Below, piece after piece: positions 28,749 through 36,379 of a stretch of DNA of 50,328 bases. Below the pieces are notes generated by a model. That model saw nothing but the letters and a program-made list of their open reading frames with translations. It made no database searches and was not told the DNA's origin. Location: assembly GCA_910577235.1 (NCBI GenBank), contig CAJTMX010000030.1:1-50328 (forward strand), in the 5' to 3' direction. Numbering within the stretch: the stretch's first letter is position 1; every line of letters starts with the position of its first letter. The translations under genes were made by a program, and so were the position numbers. The stretch is from an uncultured Acetatifactor sp. Lineage in GTDB: Bacteria > Bacillota > Clostridia > Lachnospirales > Lachnospiraceae.

Positions 28749-29012
28749 CTAAACAAATTCTACGTCTTCCAGCATGTTTGCGAACACATCCGCGACTGCC
28801 CGCAACTCCTCATCGTCCGATACGATGGCAAACACGCTCTCCTCTTCCCCGTCCTGTGACATATCCTTAAGGATCAGGGCCTCTCCGTCGCCCTCCTCAA
28901 AGTCCGTCACCAGAATATAGTTGTAGCCGCCGATCCTGGTCTGTTCCAGCACAAAAAAATCTACGGGCGCCTCTCCGTCGGGATTAAAGGTGATCTTTTC
29001 CAACTTACTCAA
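28749..29012 (-). CDS. DUF1292-family protein (YrzB-like)
   Basis: This 87-residue acidic protein carries the DUF1292 core: ITFNPDGEAPVDFFVLEQTR, NYILVTD and EALILKDMSQD. Its function is unknown. The start is most likely TTG at 29012 (MSKLEKITF), since GGAGG lies 7 nt upstream; a GTG at 29051 lacks a good site. It follows ruvX and ireB in the order ireB-ruvX-DUF1292 known throughout Firmicutes. Confidence 0.85.
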   Translation of the reverse strand: MSKLEKITFNPDGEAPVDFFVLEQTRIGGYNYILVTDFEEGDGEALILKDMSQDGEEESVFAIVSDDEELRAVADVFANMLEDVEFV

Positions 29013-29054
29013 TTTTTTGCCTCCATAATAATGTTCCGCAGAGTTCCGCACATT

Positions 29055-29489
29055 TTACTCTTCCGCCGACATCCTCATCCGGTCCAGATATCCCTGCAAT
29101 ATCAGGCTCGCGGCTATCATGTCCACATAGTCCCTGCGATGCTCTCTGCGGATACCTGCCTCCATCATAGCTCTGTCTGCAGCCACCGTCGTCAGTCTTT
29201 CGTCCCACATCGTCACAGGCAGGCCTGTCCTGCGCTCCAGCCCCGCCTTAAACTCTCTGGTCAGCTCCGCCCGCTCTCCCTCTGTGGCATTCATGTTTTT
29301 GGGCAGCCCCAGCACGATCTGCTCCACATGATATTCCACGATCAATTCCTCGATCCTGGCATAAGTCTGACGCAGCTTGTTCTCCTCTTTGCGCCGGATG
29401 ATCTCCAATCCCTGCGCGGTGATCCCCAACGGATCGCTGACAGCTACCCCCACTGTCTTTGACCCGAAATCAAGTCCCATAATACGCAT
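29055..29489 (-). CDS. ruvX: RuvX/YqgF, RNase H-fold protein
   Basis: This RNase H-like nuclease is implicated in 16S rRNA 5'-end processing and proposed as a Holliday-junction resolvase. The motifs MGLDFGSKTVGVAVSDP, VLGLPKNMNATEGE, WDERLTTVAAD and the terminal DMIAASLILQGYL are intact. The start at 29489 (144 aa) has GGGGA 4 nt upstream. It lies between ireB and the DUF1292 gene. Confidence 0.92.
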   Translation of the reverse strand: MRIMGLDFGSKTVGVAVSDPLGITAQGLEIIRRKEENKLRQTYARIEELIVEYHVEQIVLGLPKNMNATEGERAELTREFKAGLERRTGLPVTMWDERLTTVAADRAMMEAGIRREHRRDYVDMIAASLILQGYLDRMRMSAEE

Positions 29490-29560
29490 AAAATCCCCGT
29501 TCCTGCCACCGGCTGTTCCCATGATATTGCGCCGGTCTGTCTGCCTCCGTCTGCCGTCGC

Positions 29561-29827
29561 TTACGCATGCCACTGATTATGACGGATATACTCGGTGAGC
29601 AGCTCTTCCACGATCTCGTCGCGCTCCACTTTCATGATCAGGCTGCGCGCGCTCTTGTGGCTGGTTATATATGTGGGGTCCCCGCTCATGATATAACCCA
29701 CGATCTGATTCACCGGATCGTAACCCTTTTCCGTCAGAGCTTCATATACGGTGGAAAGGATCACTTTTACACCGGTTTCTGGTTCTGTCTGTACTTTGAA
29801 GTATTGTGTATTCCCTAAATCCTGCAT
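29561..29827 (-). CDS. ireB: IreB-family regulatory protein
   Basis: This 88-residue protein matches IreB (formerly DUF965/UPF0297): an FKVQTEPETGVKVILSTVYEAL segment, NQIVGYIMSGDPTYITSHK and a terminal IRHNQWHA. In Enterococcus IreB is phosphorylated by the Ser/Thr kinase IreK and affects cephalosporin resistance. The N-terminal threonine region that is phosphorylated there is shorter here. GGAGG lies 4 nt before the ATG. Confidence 0.9.
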   Translation of the reverse strand: MQDLGNTQYFKVQTEPETGVKVILSTVYEALTEKGYDPVNQIVGYIMSGDPTYITSHKSARSLIMKVERDEIVEELLTEYIRHNQWHA

Positions 29828-29890
29828 ATGTCCTCCACGAATGTATTCTGCTATTTTTTTATCATACTCTATTTGTCTGAAAATTTCAAG

Positions 29891-31462
29891 TCAAAGCTGT
29901 AATACGTCCGCCAGTAATACTTCATCATTGAGAAATCCCGTGATCCGTACCCGCCGCATACTCCCCTGCAGCGGCGTCTCACCGGGCAGCGCCACCCGGA
30001 TATAGTCTCTGGTGTAGCCTACCTGGCAGAGCCCCGCCTCCGTCTCTCTGGCCTCCTCAAACAACACTTCAACATCCCGTCCTATGTATTTACCGCGAAA
30101 AGCCCTGGACTGTATTTTCTCCAGCTGCTGCAGCACCGCGCTTCGCCGGGACTTTACCGCGTCCGTCAGCTGCCCCGGCATCCGGTCCGCCACGGTACCC
30201 CTGCGGCGGGAGTACTTAAATATATGCATCTCATAAAATTCCACCTGCTCCACAAATCGCCGGCATATCTCAAAGTCCTCTTCCGTCTCGCCCGGAAAAC
30301 CCACGATCACATCGGTGGTGATGGCAGGGCGGTCAAAGGCGTCTCGCAGCAGCTGTACGCTGTATAAGTATTCCCCGGTGGTATACCGCCTATTCATCCT
30401 TTTTAAAGTGGCGTCACAGCCGCTTTGCAGAGACAGATGGAAATGCGGACACAGCTTGTCACAGGCCGCCAGGCGGGATACGAAATCCACCGTCACGACC
30501 CTTGGTTCCAGAGAGCCCAGCCTTATCCGTTCAAGACCCTCCAGGCTCTGCAACTCCTCCACCAGCTGCGCCAGACGGCACTGTCCCTGTCTTCTGTCCC
30601 CTCCGGTCCTTTGAATCTCTTCCCCATCCGGGTGTCCTGCATTTTGAAACTCTCCCGCGTCCATGTTCCCTGTGCTTTGAATCTCTCCCGGGTCCATGTC
30701 TCCTGTGTTTTGAATCTCTCCCGGGGCCATGTCTCCTGTGTTTTGAATCTCTCCCGGGTCCATGTTCCCTGTGTTTTGAATCTCTTCCGGGTCCATGTCC
30801 CCAGGATTTTGAGCCTCCTCCCAGTCCATACCGTAGGAGCTGATATGTATTCCCGTGAGTACCACCTCCCGGTATCCCGCCCCCACCAGGCCCCGTACCT
30901 CCCGCAAAATATCTTCTCTGCGGCGGCTGCGCACCCGGCCCCTGGCATAGGGGATAATACAGTAGCTGCAAAACTGATTGCAGCCGTCCTGGATCTTCAC
31001 ATAGGCTCTGGTATGCTCCGCGGTCTCTTTAAGCTGCATTTCCTCATATTCACGGGTATGGGCGATGTCGATGATCGTACTGCCTCCCAGAGTCTTATCC
31101 GCCCGCGTCTCAGTTTTTACTTTCAGATATTCCTCTATAATACGGACAATATCCTTTTTCCGGTTGTTGCCCACTGCCAGATCGATCCCCTCATCCTCCA
31201 GGGCTTCCTCCCGCCCCACCTGAACATAACAGCCCATGGCAACCACCAGTGCCTGTGGATTCAGCGCCCTGGCCCGGTGTATCATCTGTCTGCTCTTACG
31301 ATCCGCAATATTCGTCACCGTGCAGGTATTTATGACATAGATATCGGCTTTTTCCTCAAAAGGCACAACCTTATAGCCCTTTTCCTTCATTATTTGCTGC
31401 ACATAATCCATCTCATAAGAATTAACCTTGCAGCCCAGATTATGAAACGCTATTTTTTCCAT
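29891..31462 (-). CDS. mtaB: MtaB, tRNA t6A37 methylthiotransferase with repeat insertion
   Basis: This radical-SAM enzyme makes ms2t6A37 in tRNA. The N-terminal domain has the cluster cysteines (HNLGCKVNSYE, NTCTVTN, MGCYVQ). The radical-SAM motif DGCNQFCSYCIIPYARG is near residue 152. The C-terminal TRAM domain includes VLFEEARETEAG. It is 523 residues against a usual ~440, and the excess is an 11-residue repeat tract at about residues 208-285. That tract sits between GIHISSYGMDW and LAQLVEELQSLEGLERIRLG, a surface loop in relatives. All catalytic segments remain, so it is probably active. GGGGA precedes the ATG. Confidence 0.92.
   Translation of the reverse strand: MEKIAFHNLGCKVNSYEMDYVQQIMKEKGYKVVPFEEKADIYVINTCTVTNIADRKSRQMIHRARALNPQALVVAMGCYVQVGREEALEDEGIDLAVGNNRKKDIVRIIEEYLKVKTETRADKTLGGSTIIDIAHTREYEEMQLKETAEHTRAYVKIQDGCNQFCSYCIIPYARGRVRSRRREDILREVRGLVGAGYREVVLTGIHISSYGMDWEEAQNPGDMDPEEIQNTGNMDPGEIQNTGDMAPGEIQNTGDMDPGEIQSTGNMDAGEFQNAGHPDGEEIQRTGGDRRQGQCRLAQLVEELQSLEGLERIRLGSLEPRVVTVDFVSRLAACDKLCPHFHLSLQSGCDATLKRMNRRYTTGEYLYSVQLLRDAFDRPAITTDVIVGFPGETEEDFEICRRFVEQVEFYEMHIFKYSRRRGTVADRMPGQLTDAVKSRRSAVLQQLEKIQSRAFRGKYIGRDVEVLFEEARETEAGLCQVGYTRDYIRVALPGETPLQGSMRRVRITGFLNDEVLLADVLQL
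30611..30841 (-). repeat. 33-bp in-frame tandem repeat (minisatellite) inside mtaB
   Basis: Seven units are phased exactly 33 bp apart; the TTGA anchor on the plus strand starts at 30611, 30644, 30677, 30710, 30743, 30776 and 30809. The central units are nearly identical and the outer ones have drifted. Each encodes an 11-residue unit close to PGEIQNTGDMD, acidic and probably disordered. Since 33 is a multiple of three, copy-number changes keep the frame. Confidence 0.95.
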
Positions 31463-31495
31463 GGTATTCCCCGCTTTTTTTGTATCGTTTTCTCC

Positions 31496-31524
31496 TTGAC
31501 TTTTGTTTACTCTGCCTTTAAGAT
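31496..31524 (+). promoter_or_regulatory. Sigma-A promoter of the HPr-like gene
   Basis: TTGACT (31496-31501), 17-bp spacer, TAAGAT (31519-31524). The leader is about 32 nt. Confidence 0.7.
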
Positions 31525-31563
31525 GGAAACATAAGGAACCACAAACAGTAAGGAGGCATAACT

Positions 31564-31794
31564 ATGAAAACTGTACATATTTCTTTAAATTCCATCGACA
31601 AGGTAAAATCTTTTGTAAACGACATCACGAAGTTTGACTATGACTTCGATCTGGTGTCCGGCAGATATGTGATCGATGCCAAATCCATCATGGGTATCTT
31701 CAGCCTGGACCTGTCCAAGCCCATCGAGTTGAACATCCATGCCGAGGATAATGTTGACGACGTACTGGCCGCTTTGGCGCCTTATACGCTGTGA
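31564..31794 (+). CDS. HPr-like protein without the catalytic histidine
   Basis: This 76-residue protein follows the HPr fold: the second half, YVIDAKSIMGIFSLDLSKPIEL, keeps the regulatory Ser-46-type site and flanking residues. The N-terminal GLHARP-like loop carrying the phosphorylated His-15 is replaced by NSIDKVKSFVNDIT. It therefore cannot act as a standard PTS phosphocarrier and resembles Crh in retaining only the serine side. AAGGAGG lies 7 nt before the ATG. It is monocistronic with its own promoter and terminator, divergent from mtaB and convergent with thiI. A role in signalling is inferred only. Confidence 0.82.
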   Translation: MKTVHISLNSIDKVKSFVNDITKFDYDFDLVSGRYVIDAKSIMGIFSLDLSKPIELNIHAEDNVDDVLAALAPYTL

Positions 31795-31861
31795 TTTTTG
31801 TTCGCGTTGACATGATCCGCAGGGAACAACTCTTCTAAGCGTTTTACCTCTCTGTGAGAGG

Positions 31862-31899
31862 TGCCCATCCTGGTCCGAACAGGATGGGCATATTTTTTC
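31862..31899 (+). terminator. Terminator of the HPr-like gene
   Basis: A perfect 11-bp stem (31862-31872 with 31880-31890) and 7-nt loop are followed by TATTTTTTCT. It separates the gene from the convergent thiI. Confidence 0.92.
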
Positions 31900-31916
31900 T
31901 CTCTTTTTGCTCTACC

Positions 31917-33098
31917 CTATTCCGACACAATGATCAGCTCATCCGTCTCCAGCGCAGCCTGCATCAGCTCGTCCAGCTTTTCCGCTATATGTTTTTCATG
32001 CTTGCGGATAATATTCACATTGGGTTTCGTCACCGGGTGCTTTGCCACGAAGATCGTGCAGCAGTCCTCAAAGGGCTGTATGGAAGTCTCGTAAGTGTCG
32101 ATCTTCTTGGCCACCTCCACGATCTCCTCCTTGTCAAAACCGATCAGCGGACGGTATACCGGCAGCTCGCACACTTCGTTGGTGGCGATCAGAGAACTCA
32201 TGGTCTGGGAGGCTACCTGCCCGATACTCTCCCCGGTGATCAGCCCCAGGCACTGTGTATCTCTGGCGATGGCCTCCGCGATCCGCATCATATAGCGGCG
32301 CATGATGATCGTCAGCTCCTCGTGGGGCGCATTCTCATAAATATACATCTGAAGATCCGTGAAATTGATCACGTGCAGATAGATCGGCCCCGTGTAACGG
32401 GAGACCAGCCTGGCCAGATCCACCACCTTCTGCTTGGCCCTGTCGCTGGTGTAAGGCGGCGCATGGAAATAGACGGCATCAATCTTGACCCCTCTCTTGG
32501 CGATCATATACCCGGCCACCGGAGAGTCTATTCCGCCGGAGAGCAGCAGCATCGCTTTTCCTCCGGTGCCCACAGGCATACCCCCGGGGCCGGGAATCAT
32601 CTCCGAATATACATATATCTTTTCCCGCACTTCGATATTCAGCAGCACATCGGGATGATGCACGTCCACATGCATCTGAGGGTAAGCGTGTAAGATCGCC
32701 TCTCCCATGTCACGGTTGATCTCCATGGAATCCTTTAAGTAGTTTTTGCGGCTGCGCCGGGCATTGACCTTAAAGGTTCTGCTCTTGTCGGGATACATCT
32801 CACCCAGATAGGCCACTACCTCCTCGCAGAGTTTCTCCCAGCCCTGGTCCTCCACATAGATCACCGGGCATATGCCCCAGATGCCGAACACTCTCCTGAG
32901 ACGTTCCACGGTCTCGTCATAATCAAAATCTCCCTGGGCCTCCACAAAAATGCGTCCCATGGTCTTGCGTATGGAAAACTCACCCTCACATTTTTTCAAG
33001 GCATGTTTGATCTGCGCGATCAATGCGTCCTCAAACAGATACCGGTTCTTTCCCTTGATGCCGATCTCGGCATACTTGATCAAAAATGCTGTAAACAT
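31917..33098 (-). CDS. thiI: ThiI, tRNA 4-thiouridine synthase
   Basis: ThiI adenylates and thiolates U8 of tRNA, using persulfide sulfur from a cysteine desulfurase. It has an N-terminal ferredoxin-like/THUMP region (about 1-165) and the PP-loop LLLSGGIDSPVAGYM near residue 180. A C-terminal C-x-x-FV segment (FEDCCTIFVAKHP) is also present. At 393 residues it lacks the rhodanese domain of the E. coli enzyme, as usual in Firmicutes. iscS lies directly upstream and supplies sulfur. GAGGAG is 4 nt before the ATG. Confidence 0.95.
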   Translation of the reverse strand: MFTAFLIKYAEIGIKGKNRYLFEDALIAQIKHALKKCEGEFSIRKTMGRIFVEAQGDFDYDETVERLRRVFGIWGICPVIYVEDQGWEKLCEEVVAYLGEMYPDKSRTFKVNARRSRKNYLKDSMEINRDMGEAILHAYPQMHVDVHHPDVLLNIEVREKIYVYSEMIPGPGGMPVGTGGKAMLLLSGGIDSPVAGYMIAKRGVKIDAVYFHAPPYTSDRAKQKVVDLARLVSRYTGPIYLHVINFTDLQMYIYENAPHEELTIIMRRYMMRIAEAIARDTQCLGLITGESIGQVASQTMSSLIATNEVCELPVYRPLIGFDKEEIVEVAKKIDTYETSIQPFEDCCTIFVAKHPVTKPNVNIIRKHEKHIAEKLDELMQAALETDELIIVSE

Positions 33099-33131
33099 AA
33101 ATCTCCTCGTTTCCGCGCTCTGAATCGGTTC

Positions 33132-33153
33132 CTGCGGGCCGCAAGGCCCGCAG
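33132..33153 (-). other. GCAA-loop hairpin between iscS and thiI
   Basis: A perfect 9-bp GC-rich stem (33132-33140 with 33145-33153) encloses GCAA on the plus strand, TTGC on the minus transcript. No T-run follows, so it is more likely an mRNA processing or stability element than a terminator. Confidence 0.6.
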
Positions 33154-33162
33154 TCCCCTCCC

Positions 33163-34326
33163 TTACCGGCGCGTGTATTTTCGCAACATAGGAATCATAT
33201 CATACATTGTATGCAATGTATAGTCAATTTCTTCCCTGGTGGTATAGACGGAAAAACTGAATCGTATGGTGCTGTCCCACAGCTCTCTGGGCAGTTTCAT
33301 GGCTTTCAGCGTGGCGGACGTCTGCGGCTTATTGGAGGCGCAGGCACTTCCGGCAGAGACATAGATCCCCTTCTCCTCCAATGCGTGCAGCATCACCTCG
33401 CTGCGGACTCCGGCAAAGGATACGCTGACCACATGGGGCGCCGTGGCCCGGCATCCCTCCGACGGAATCCCGTTGATACGTACACCTTCCACCTTGCCGA
33501 TCTGTTCCGCAAAATATTCCTTCAACTCATACAGCCGCCGCGTATCCTCATCCAGATGGGCGTATACCAGCTCTGCCGCCTTGGCCATACCCGCGATACC
33601 GGGCACGTTCTCCGTGCCGGAACGCATATTTTTCTGCTGGCCGCCGCCGTGTACGATGGGCTGGAACTTTACCCCTTCCCGCATATAGAGGAATCCCACG
33701 CCCTTGGGGCCGTGGATCTTATGGCTGCTGGCCGACAGCAGATCGATCTGCATCCGCCGGGGCAGTATCCTGAATTTGCCAAACCCCTGCACCGCGTCCA
33801 CATGGAAAAGGATCGCGGGGTTTCTGCGCTTGATCAGCGCTCCCGCCTCCTGGATAGGCTGCAGCGCTCCCACCTCATTGTTGGTGTGCATGACAGATAC
33901 CAGAATCGTTTCGGGCCGTATGGCCGCCTCCAGATCCTGCAGGGATATCCGCCCCCAGGCATCCACCGGCAGATAAGTGACCTGAAATCCCTGACTCTCC
34001 AGATATTGCATGGGCTGCAGCACCGCAGGATGTTCCACCTGGGTGGTTATCAGGTGATTGCCCTGTCTGCGGGCGGCCATGGCGCAGCCGATCAGGGCCA
34101 TATTGTTTGCTTCCGTGCCTCCTGAGGTAAATAATATCTCCTTTGTCTGCACTTTCATGATACCCGCTAAAGTCTCTTTCGCATAGCGCAGATACTGCTC
34201 CGCCTCCACGCCCTTGCGATGCAGGCTGGAAGGATTGCCGTAATCCTCGCACATGATTTTCGTGACCAGTTCCGCCACCTGGGGGAGCACCCTCGTGGTT
34301 GCGGAATTATCTAAATATACTTCCAT
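33163..34326 (-). CDS. iscS: Cysteine desulfurase (IscS/NifS family)
   Basis: This PLP enzyme removes sulfur from cysteine as a persulfide. It opens with VYLDNSATTRVLPQV, has LFTSGGTEANNMALIG, the PLP lysine in SASSHKIHGPKGVGFLY near residue 205, and the catalytic cysteine in VSAGSACASNKP near 325. At 387 residues it is full length. It is paired with thiI 64 bp downstream, so tRNA thiolation is the likely main use, though a wider Fe-S role is possible. GGGGAG precedes the ATG. Confidence 0.93.
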   Translation of the reverse strand: MEVYLDNSATTRVLPQVAELVTKIMCEDYGNPSSLHRKGVEAEQYLRYAKETLAGIMKVQTKEILFTSGGTEANNMALIGCAMAARRQGNHLITTQVEHPAVLQPMQYLESQGFQVTYLPVDAWGRISLQDLEAAIRPETILVSVMHTNNEVGALQPIQEAGALIKRRNPAILFHVDAVQGFGKFRILPRRMQIDLLSASSHKIHGPKGVGFLYMREGVKFQPIVHGGGQQKNMRSGTENVPGIAGMAKAAELVYAHLDEDTRRLYELKEYFAEQIGKVEGVRINGIPSEGCRATAPHVVSVSFAGVRSEVMLHALEEKGIYVSAGSACASNKPQTSATLKAMKLPRELWDSTIRFSFSVYTTREEIDYTLHTMYDMIPMLRKYTRR

Positions 34327-34425
34327 TTATTTCTCCCCTCTCCGTCCCGTAAAGAGACGTACTCACAAACTGCTGGTTTCTATAAACTATCATATGCACC
34401 AAAAGTTTGGGCTGCGCCTGCCTCT

Positions 34426-35166
34426 TTACCGCTCCAGCCGGTAGACCAGCCAGGAGAGCACGGTCATACCCGCCGTCTCCGTGCGTAGAATCCTCCGGCC
34501 CAAGGTGACGGGAATCGCTCCGGCCGCCCTGGCAGTCTCTATCTCTTCCTCTTCAAACCCGCCCTCGGGCCCGATAAATACAGCGATATCCTGCCCCGGC
34601 TCCAAACCGTTTATCAGCTCCCGGGTTCTGTCCATATTATCCGCCAGTTCGTACGGGATCAATTTGACAGGAATGTCCCCTGCATACGTCAGCGCCTGTC
34701 TCCAGCTCATGACGGGACACACCTGGGGAATCACCCCCCGCTTGCTCTGTTTTGCCGCCGCCTGGGCGATGGCCTGCCAGCGGTCCACTTTTGCCGCCGC
34801 CTTTTTTTCATCCAGACGTACCACCGACCTGCGGGCCGACACGGGTATCACCTGATAAGCTCCCAGCTCCACCGCCTTTTGCACGATCAATTCCATCTTA
34901 TCCGCCTTGGGCAGCCCCTGGAACAGATAGATCCGGGAGGGCAGTTCCACGCCGTCCTCCTTGATAAAACGCAGTTCGCAGCGCACCGTTTCCTCTGAAA
35001 GCTCCGCTATGGCACACCGATACTCCCTGCCGTCCACGCCGCTTCGGACAGACAGCTCTTCCCCCACTTTCATGCGCAGCACATTTTTGATATGGTTTAC
35101 GTCCACGCCCCGGATCAGAATCTCCCTGCCCTGAATCTGCCCCGGTTCCACAAAAAACTGATACAT
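34426..35166 (-). CDS. rsmE: RsmE, 16S rRNA m3U1498 methyltransferase
   Basis: This SPOUT-fold methyltransferase acts on assembled 30S subunits. It has an N-terminal PUA-like domain (HIKNVLRMKVGEEL region), followed by LFQGLPKADKMELIVQKAVE, AVFIGPEGGFEEEEI and a terminal LGRRILRTETAGMTVLSWL, all characteristic of RsmE. It is 246 residues. It lies 28 bp after prmA, the usual prmA-rsmE pair. GGGGAG precedes the ATG by 6 nt. Confidence 0.94.
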   Translation of the reverse strand: MYQFFVEPGQIQGREILIRGVDVNHIKNVLRMKVGEELSVRSGVDGREYRCAIAELSEETVRCELRFIKEDGVELPSRIYLFQGLPKADKMELIVQKAVELGAYQVIPVSARRSVVRLDEKKAAAKVDRWQAIAQAAAKQSKRGVIPQVCPVMSWRQALTYAGDIPVKLIPYELADNMDRTRELINGLEPGQDIAVFIGPEGGFEEEEIETARAAGAIPVTLGRRILRTETAGMTVLSWLVYRLER

Positions 35167-35194
35167 TTTTTTCTCCCCGCCCGCAGGCTCTGTG

Positions 35195-36190
35195 TCACTG
35201 CTGCGGCTGTTTTTGAGCGGTGACGGAGACCCATTCTCCCTGATATGTCACCTCCAGCACTTTCATGCCCGCCGCCTCCACCGCGTCCCGCACGGTCTGT
35301 TCCTTGTCGTCGATGATGCCGGAGGTGATATAGATGCCGCCGGGTTTTAAATGTTTCACGATCACAGGAGTCAGCGGCACCAGCACGTCCGCCAGAATAT
35401 TGGCCGTCACGATATCGTAGCTCTCATAGCCGATGCGCTGACCCAGCGCCGGGTCGGTGATGATATTGCCGATCAGCAGTTCAAAGTCCGCCGGGTCTAT
35501 CCCGTTGGCCCGGCAGTTGTCCGCCACCGCGTCCACGGCGCAGATATCCAGATCCGTGCCCAGGGCGTGCCGTGCCCCGAACATCAGGGACAGGATCGCC
35601 AGGATGCCGCTGCCGGTTCCCACATCCAACAGCCGGGTTCCCTCTTTCACATGCTTGCGCAGCTGCCGGATGCACAGCTGGGTGGTCTCGTGCATACCGG
35701 TGCCGAAAGCAGTGCCCGGATCGATGTGCAGCACCAACCGGGAATCGTCCTGGGACTGTACGTCCTCCCAGGAGGGGATCACCAGGATGTCATCGATATA
35801 AAACTGATGAAAATACTGTTTCCAGTTATTGATCCAGTCGATGTCCTCCGTCTCGTCCACGGCAACGCTCCCCTCGCCGATCTCCATAAAGCAGCGTATC
35901 TCCTCCAGCTCCTGTGACACTTTTCCCAGAAGAGTCTCCACATCCGTGCGCTCCCCCTGCACCTCCAGAGAGCCGTCTTCTGTTTTTTCCACAAAAAAGC
36001 TCAGATAGGCGATGCCGTCGTCGTCCTGCATATCCGGCAGAATGTCCACAAACATCTGCTCCTTTTCAAACGCCGTCAGAGGTACCTTGTCCTCGATCTG
36101 CGCTCCCTCCAGACCGATGTCATACAGAGCGCTGATGATCATATCCTCCGCCTCCGTCACCGTCTTGATCCTAAACCTCACCCATTTCAT
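35195..36190 (-). CDS. prmA: PrmA, ribosomal protein L11 methyltransferase
   Basis: This enzyme trimethylates ribosomal protein L11. The N-terminal substrate domain (KWVRFRIKTVTEAEDMIISAL) is followed by the SAM-binding core: HIDPGTAFGTGMHETTQLC, RLLDVGTGSGILAI and DIVTANILADVLVPL. The start at 36190 gives 331 residues; a reading from 36298 would add an unrelated extension and is rejected. A strong promoter lies 58 bp upstream. In B. subtilis prmA follows dnaJ; here an McrB-like gene and a lipoprotein gene lie between. Confidence 0.93.
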   Translation of the reverse strand: MKWVRFRIKTVTEAEDMIISALYDIGLEGAQIEDKVPLTAFEKEQMFVDILPDMQDDDGIAYLSFFVEKTEDGSLEVQGERTDVETLLGKVSQELEEIRCFMEIGEGSVAVDETEDIDWINNWKQYFHQFYIDDILVIPSWEDVQSQDDSRLVLHIDPGTAFGTGMHETTQLCIRQLRKHVKEGTRLLDVGTGSGILAILSLMFGARHALGTDLDICAVDAVADNCRANGIDPADFELLIGNIITDPALGQRIGYESYDIVTANILADVLVPLTPVIVKHLKPGGIYITSGIIDDKEQTVRDAVEAAGMKVLEVTYQGEWVSVTAQKQPQQ

Positions 36191-36247
36191 ATGAAATCCC
36201 GTCCTTTTCCCAGATACCGCCCGCCCTGCGGACGCCTTTTGAAGTTC

Positions 36248-36276
36248 ATTGTACAATCTAATAAAAAACCTGTCAA
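36248..36276 (-). promoter_or_regulatory. Strong sigma-A promoter for prmA-rsmE
   Basis: Minus strand TTGACA (36271-36276), 17-bp spacer, TACAAT (36248-36253). It reads away from the McrB-like gene. Confidence 0.88.
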
Positions 36277-36324
36277 ATACTAATTCATATGGTTGCAATG
36301 CCCGCCGTTTTGTTGCATACTTAA

Positions 36325-36330
36325 TATAAT
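36325..36330 (+). promoter_or_regulatory. Candidate -10 box for the McrB-like gene
   Basis: A perfect TATAAT lies 50 bp before the ATG, but no good -35 is correctly spaced. The promoter may need an activator or use another element. Confidence 0.4.
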
Positions 36331-36379
36331 AGAAAATGTTATTGGATTAGGGGTGAACCGAAGACAGAAAGGAGCCGTC

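Noticed and set aside
28737..28749. Small palindrome GGGTT-AAA-AACCC at the DUF1292 stop
   Set aside because: Too short and AT-centred to argue for an operator; the adjacent GC-rich stem explains termination.
30611..30841. CRISPR array at the 33-bp repeats
   Set aside because: Units are directly adjacent with no spacers and form a coherent coding repeat.
30502..30971. Repeat-containing open frames on both strands over mtaB
   Set aside because: A 33-bp period keeps several frames open at once; only the mtaB frame continues into conserved domains.
36293..36379. N-terminal extension of the McrB-like protein from 36293
   Set aside because: The ATG at 36380 has a strong AAAGGAG site; the upstream codons overlap promoter sequence and lack a ribosome site.
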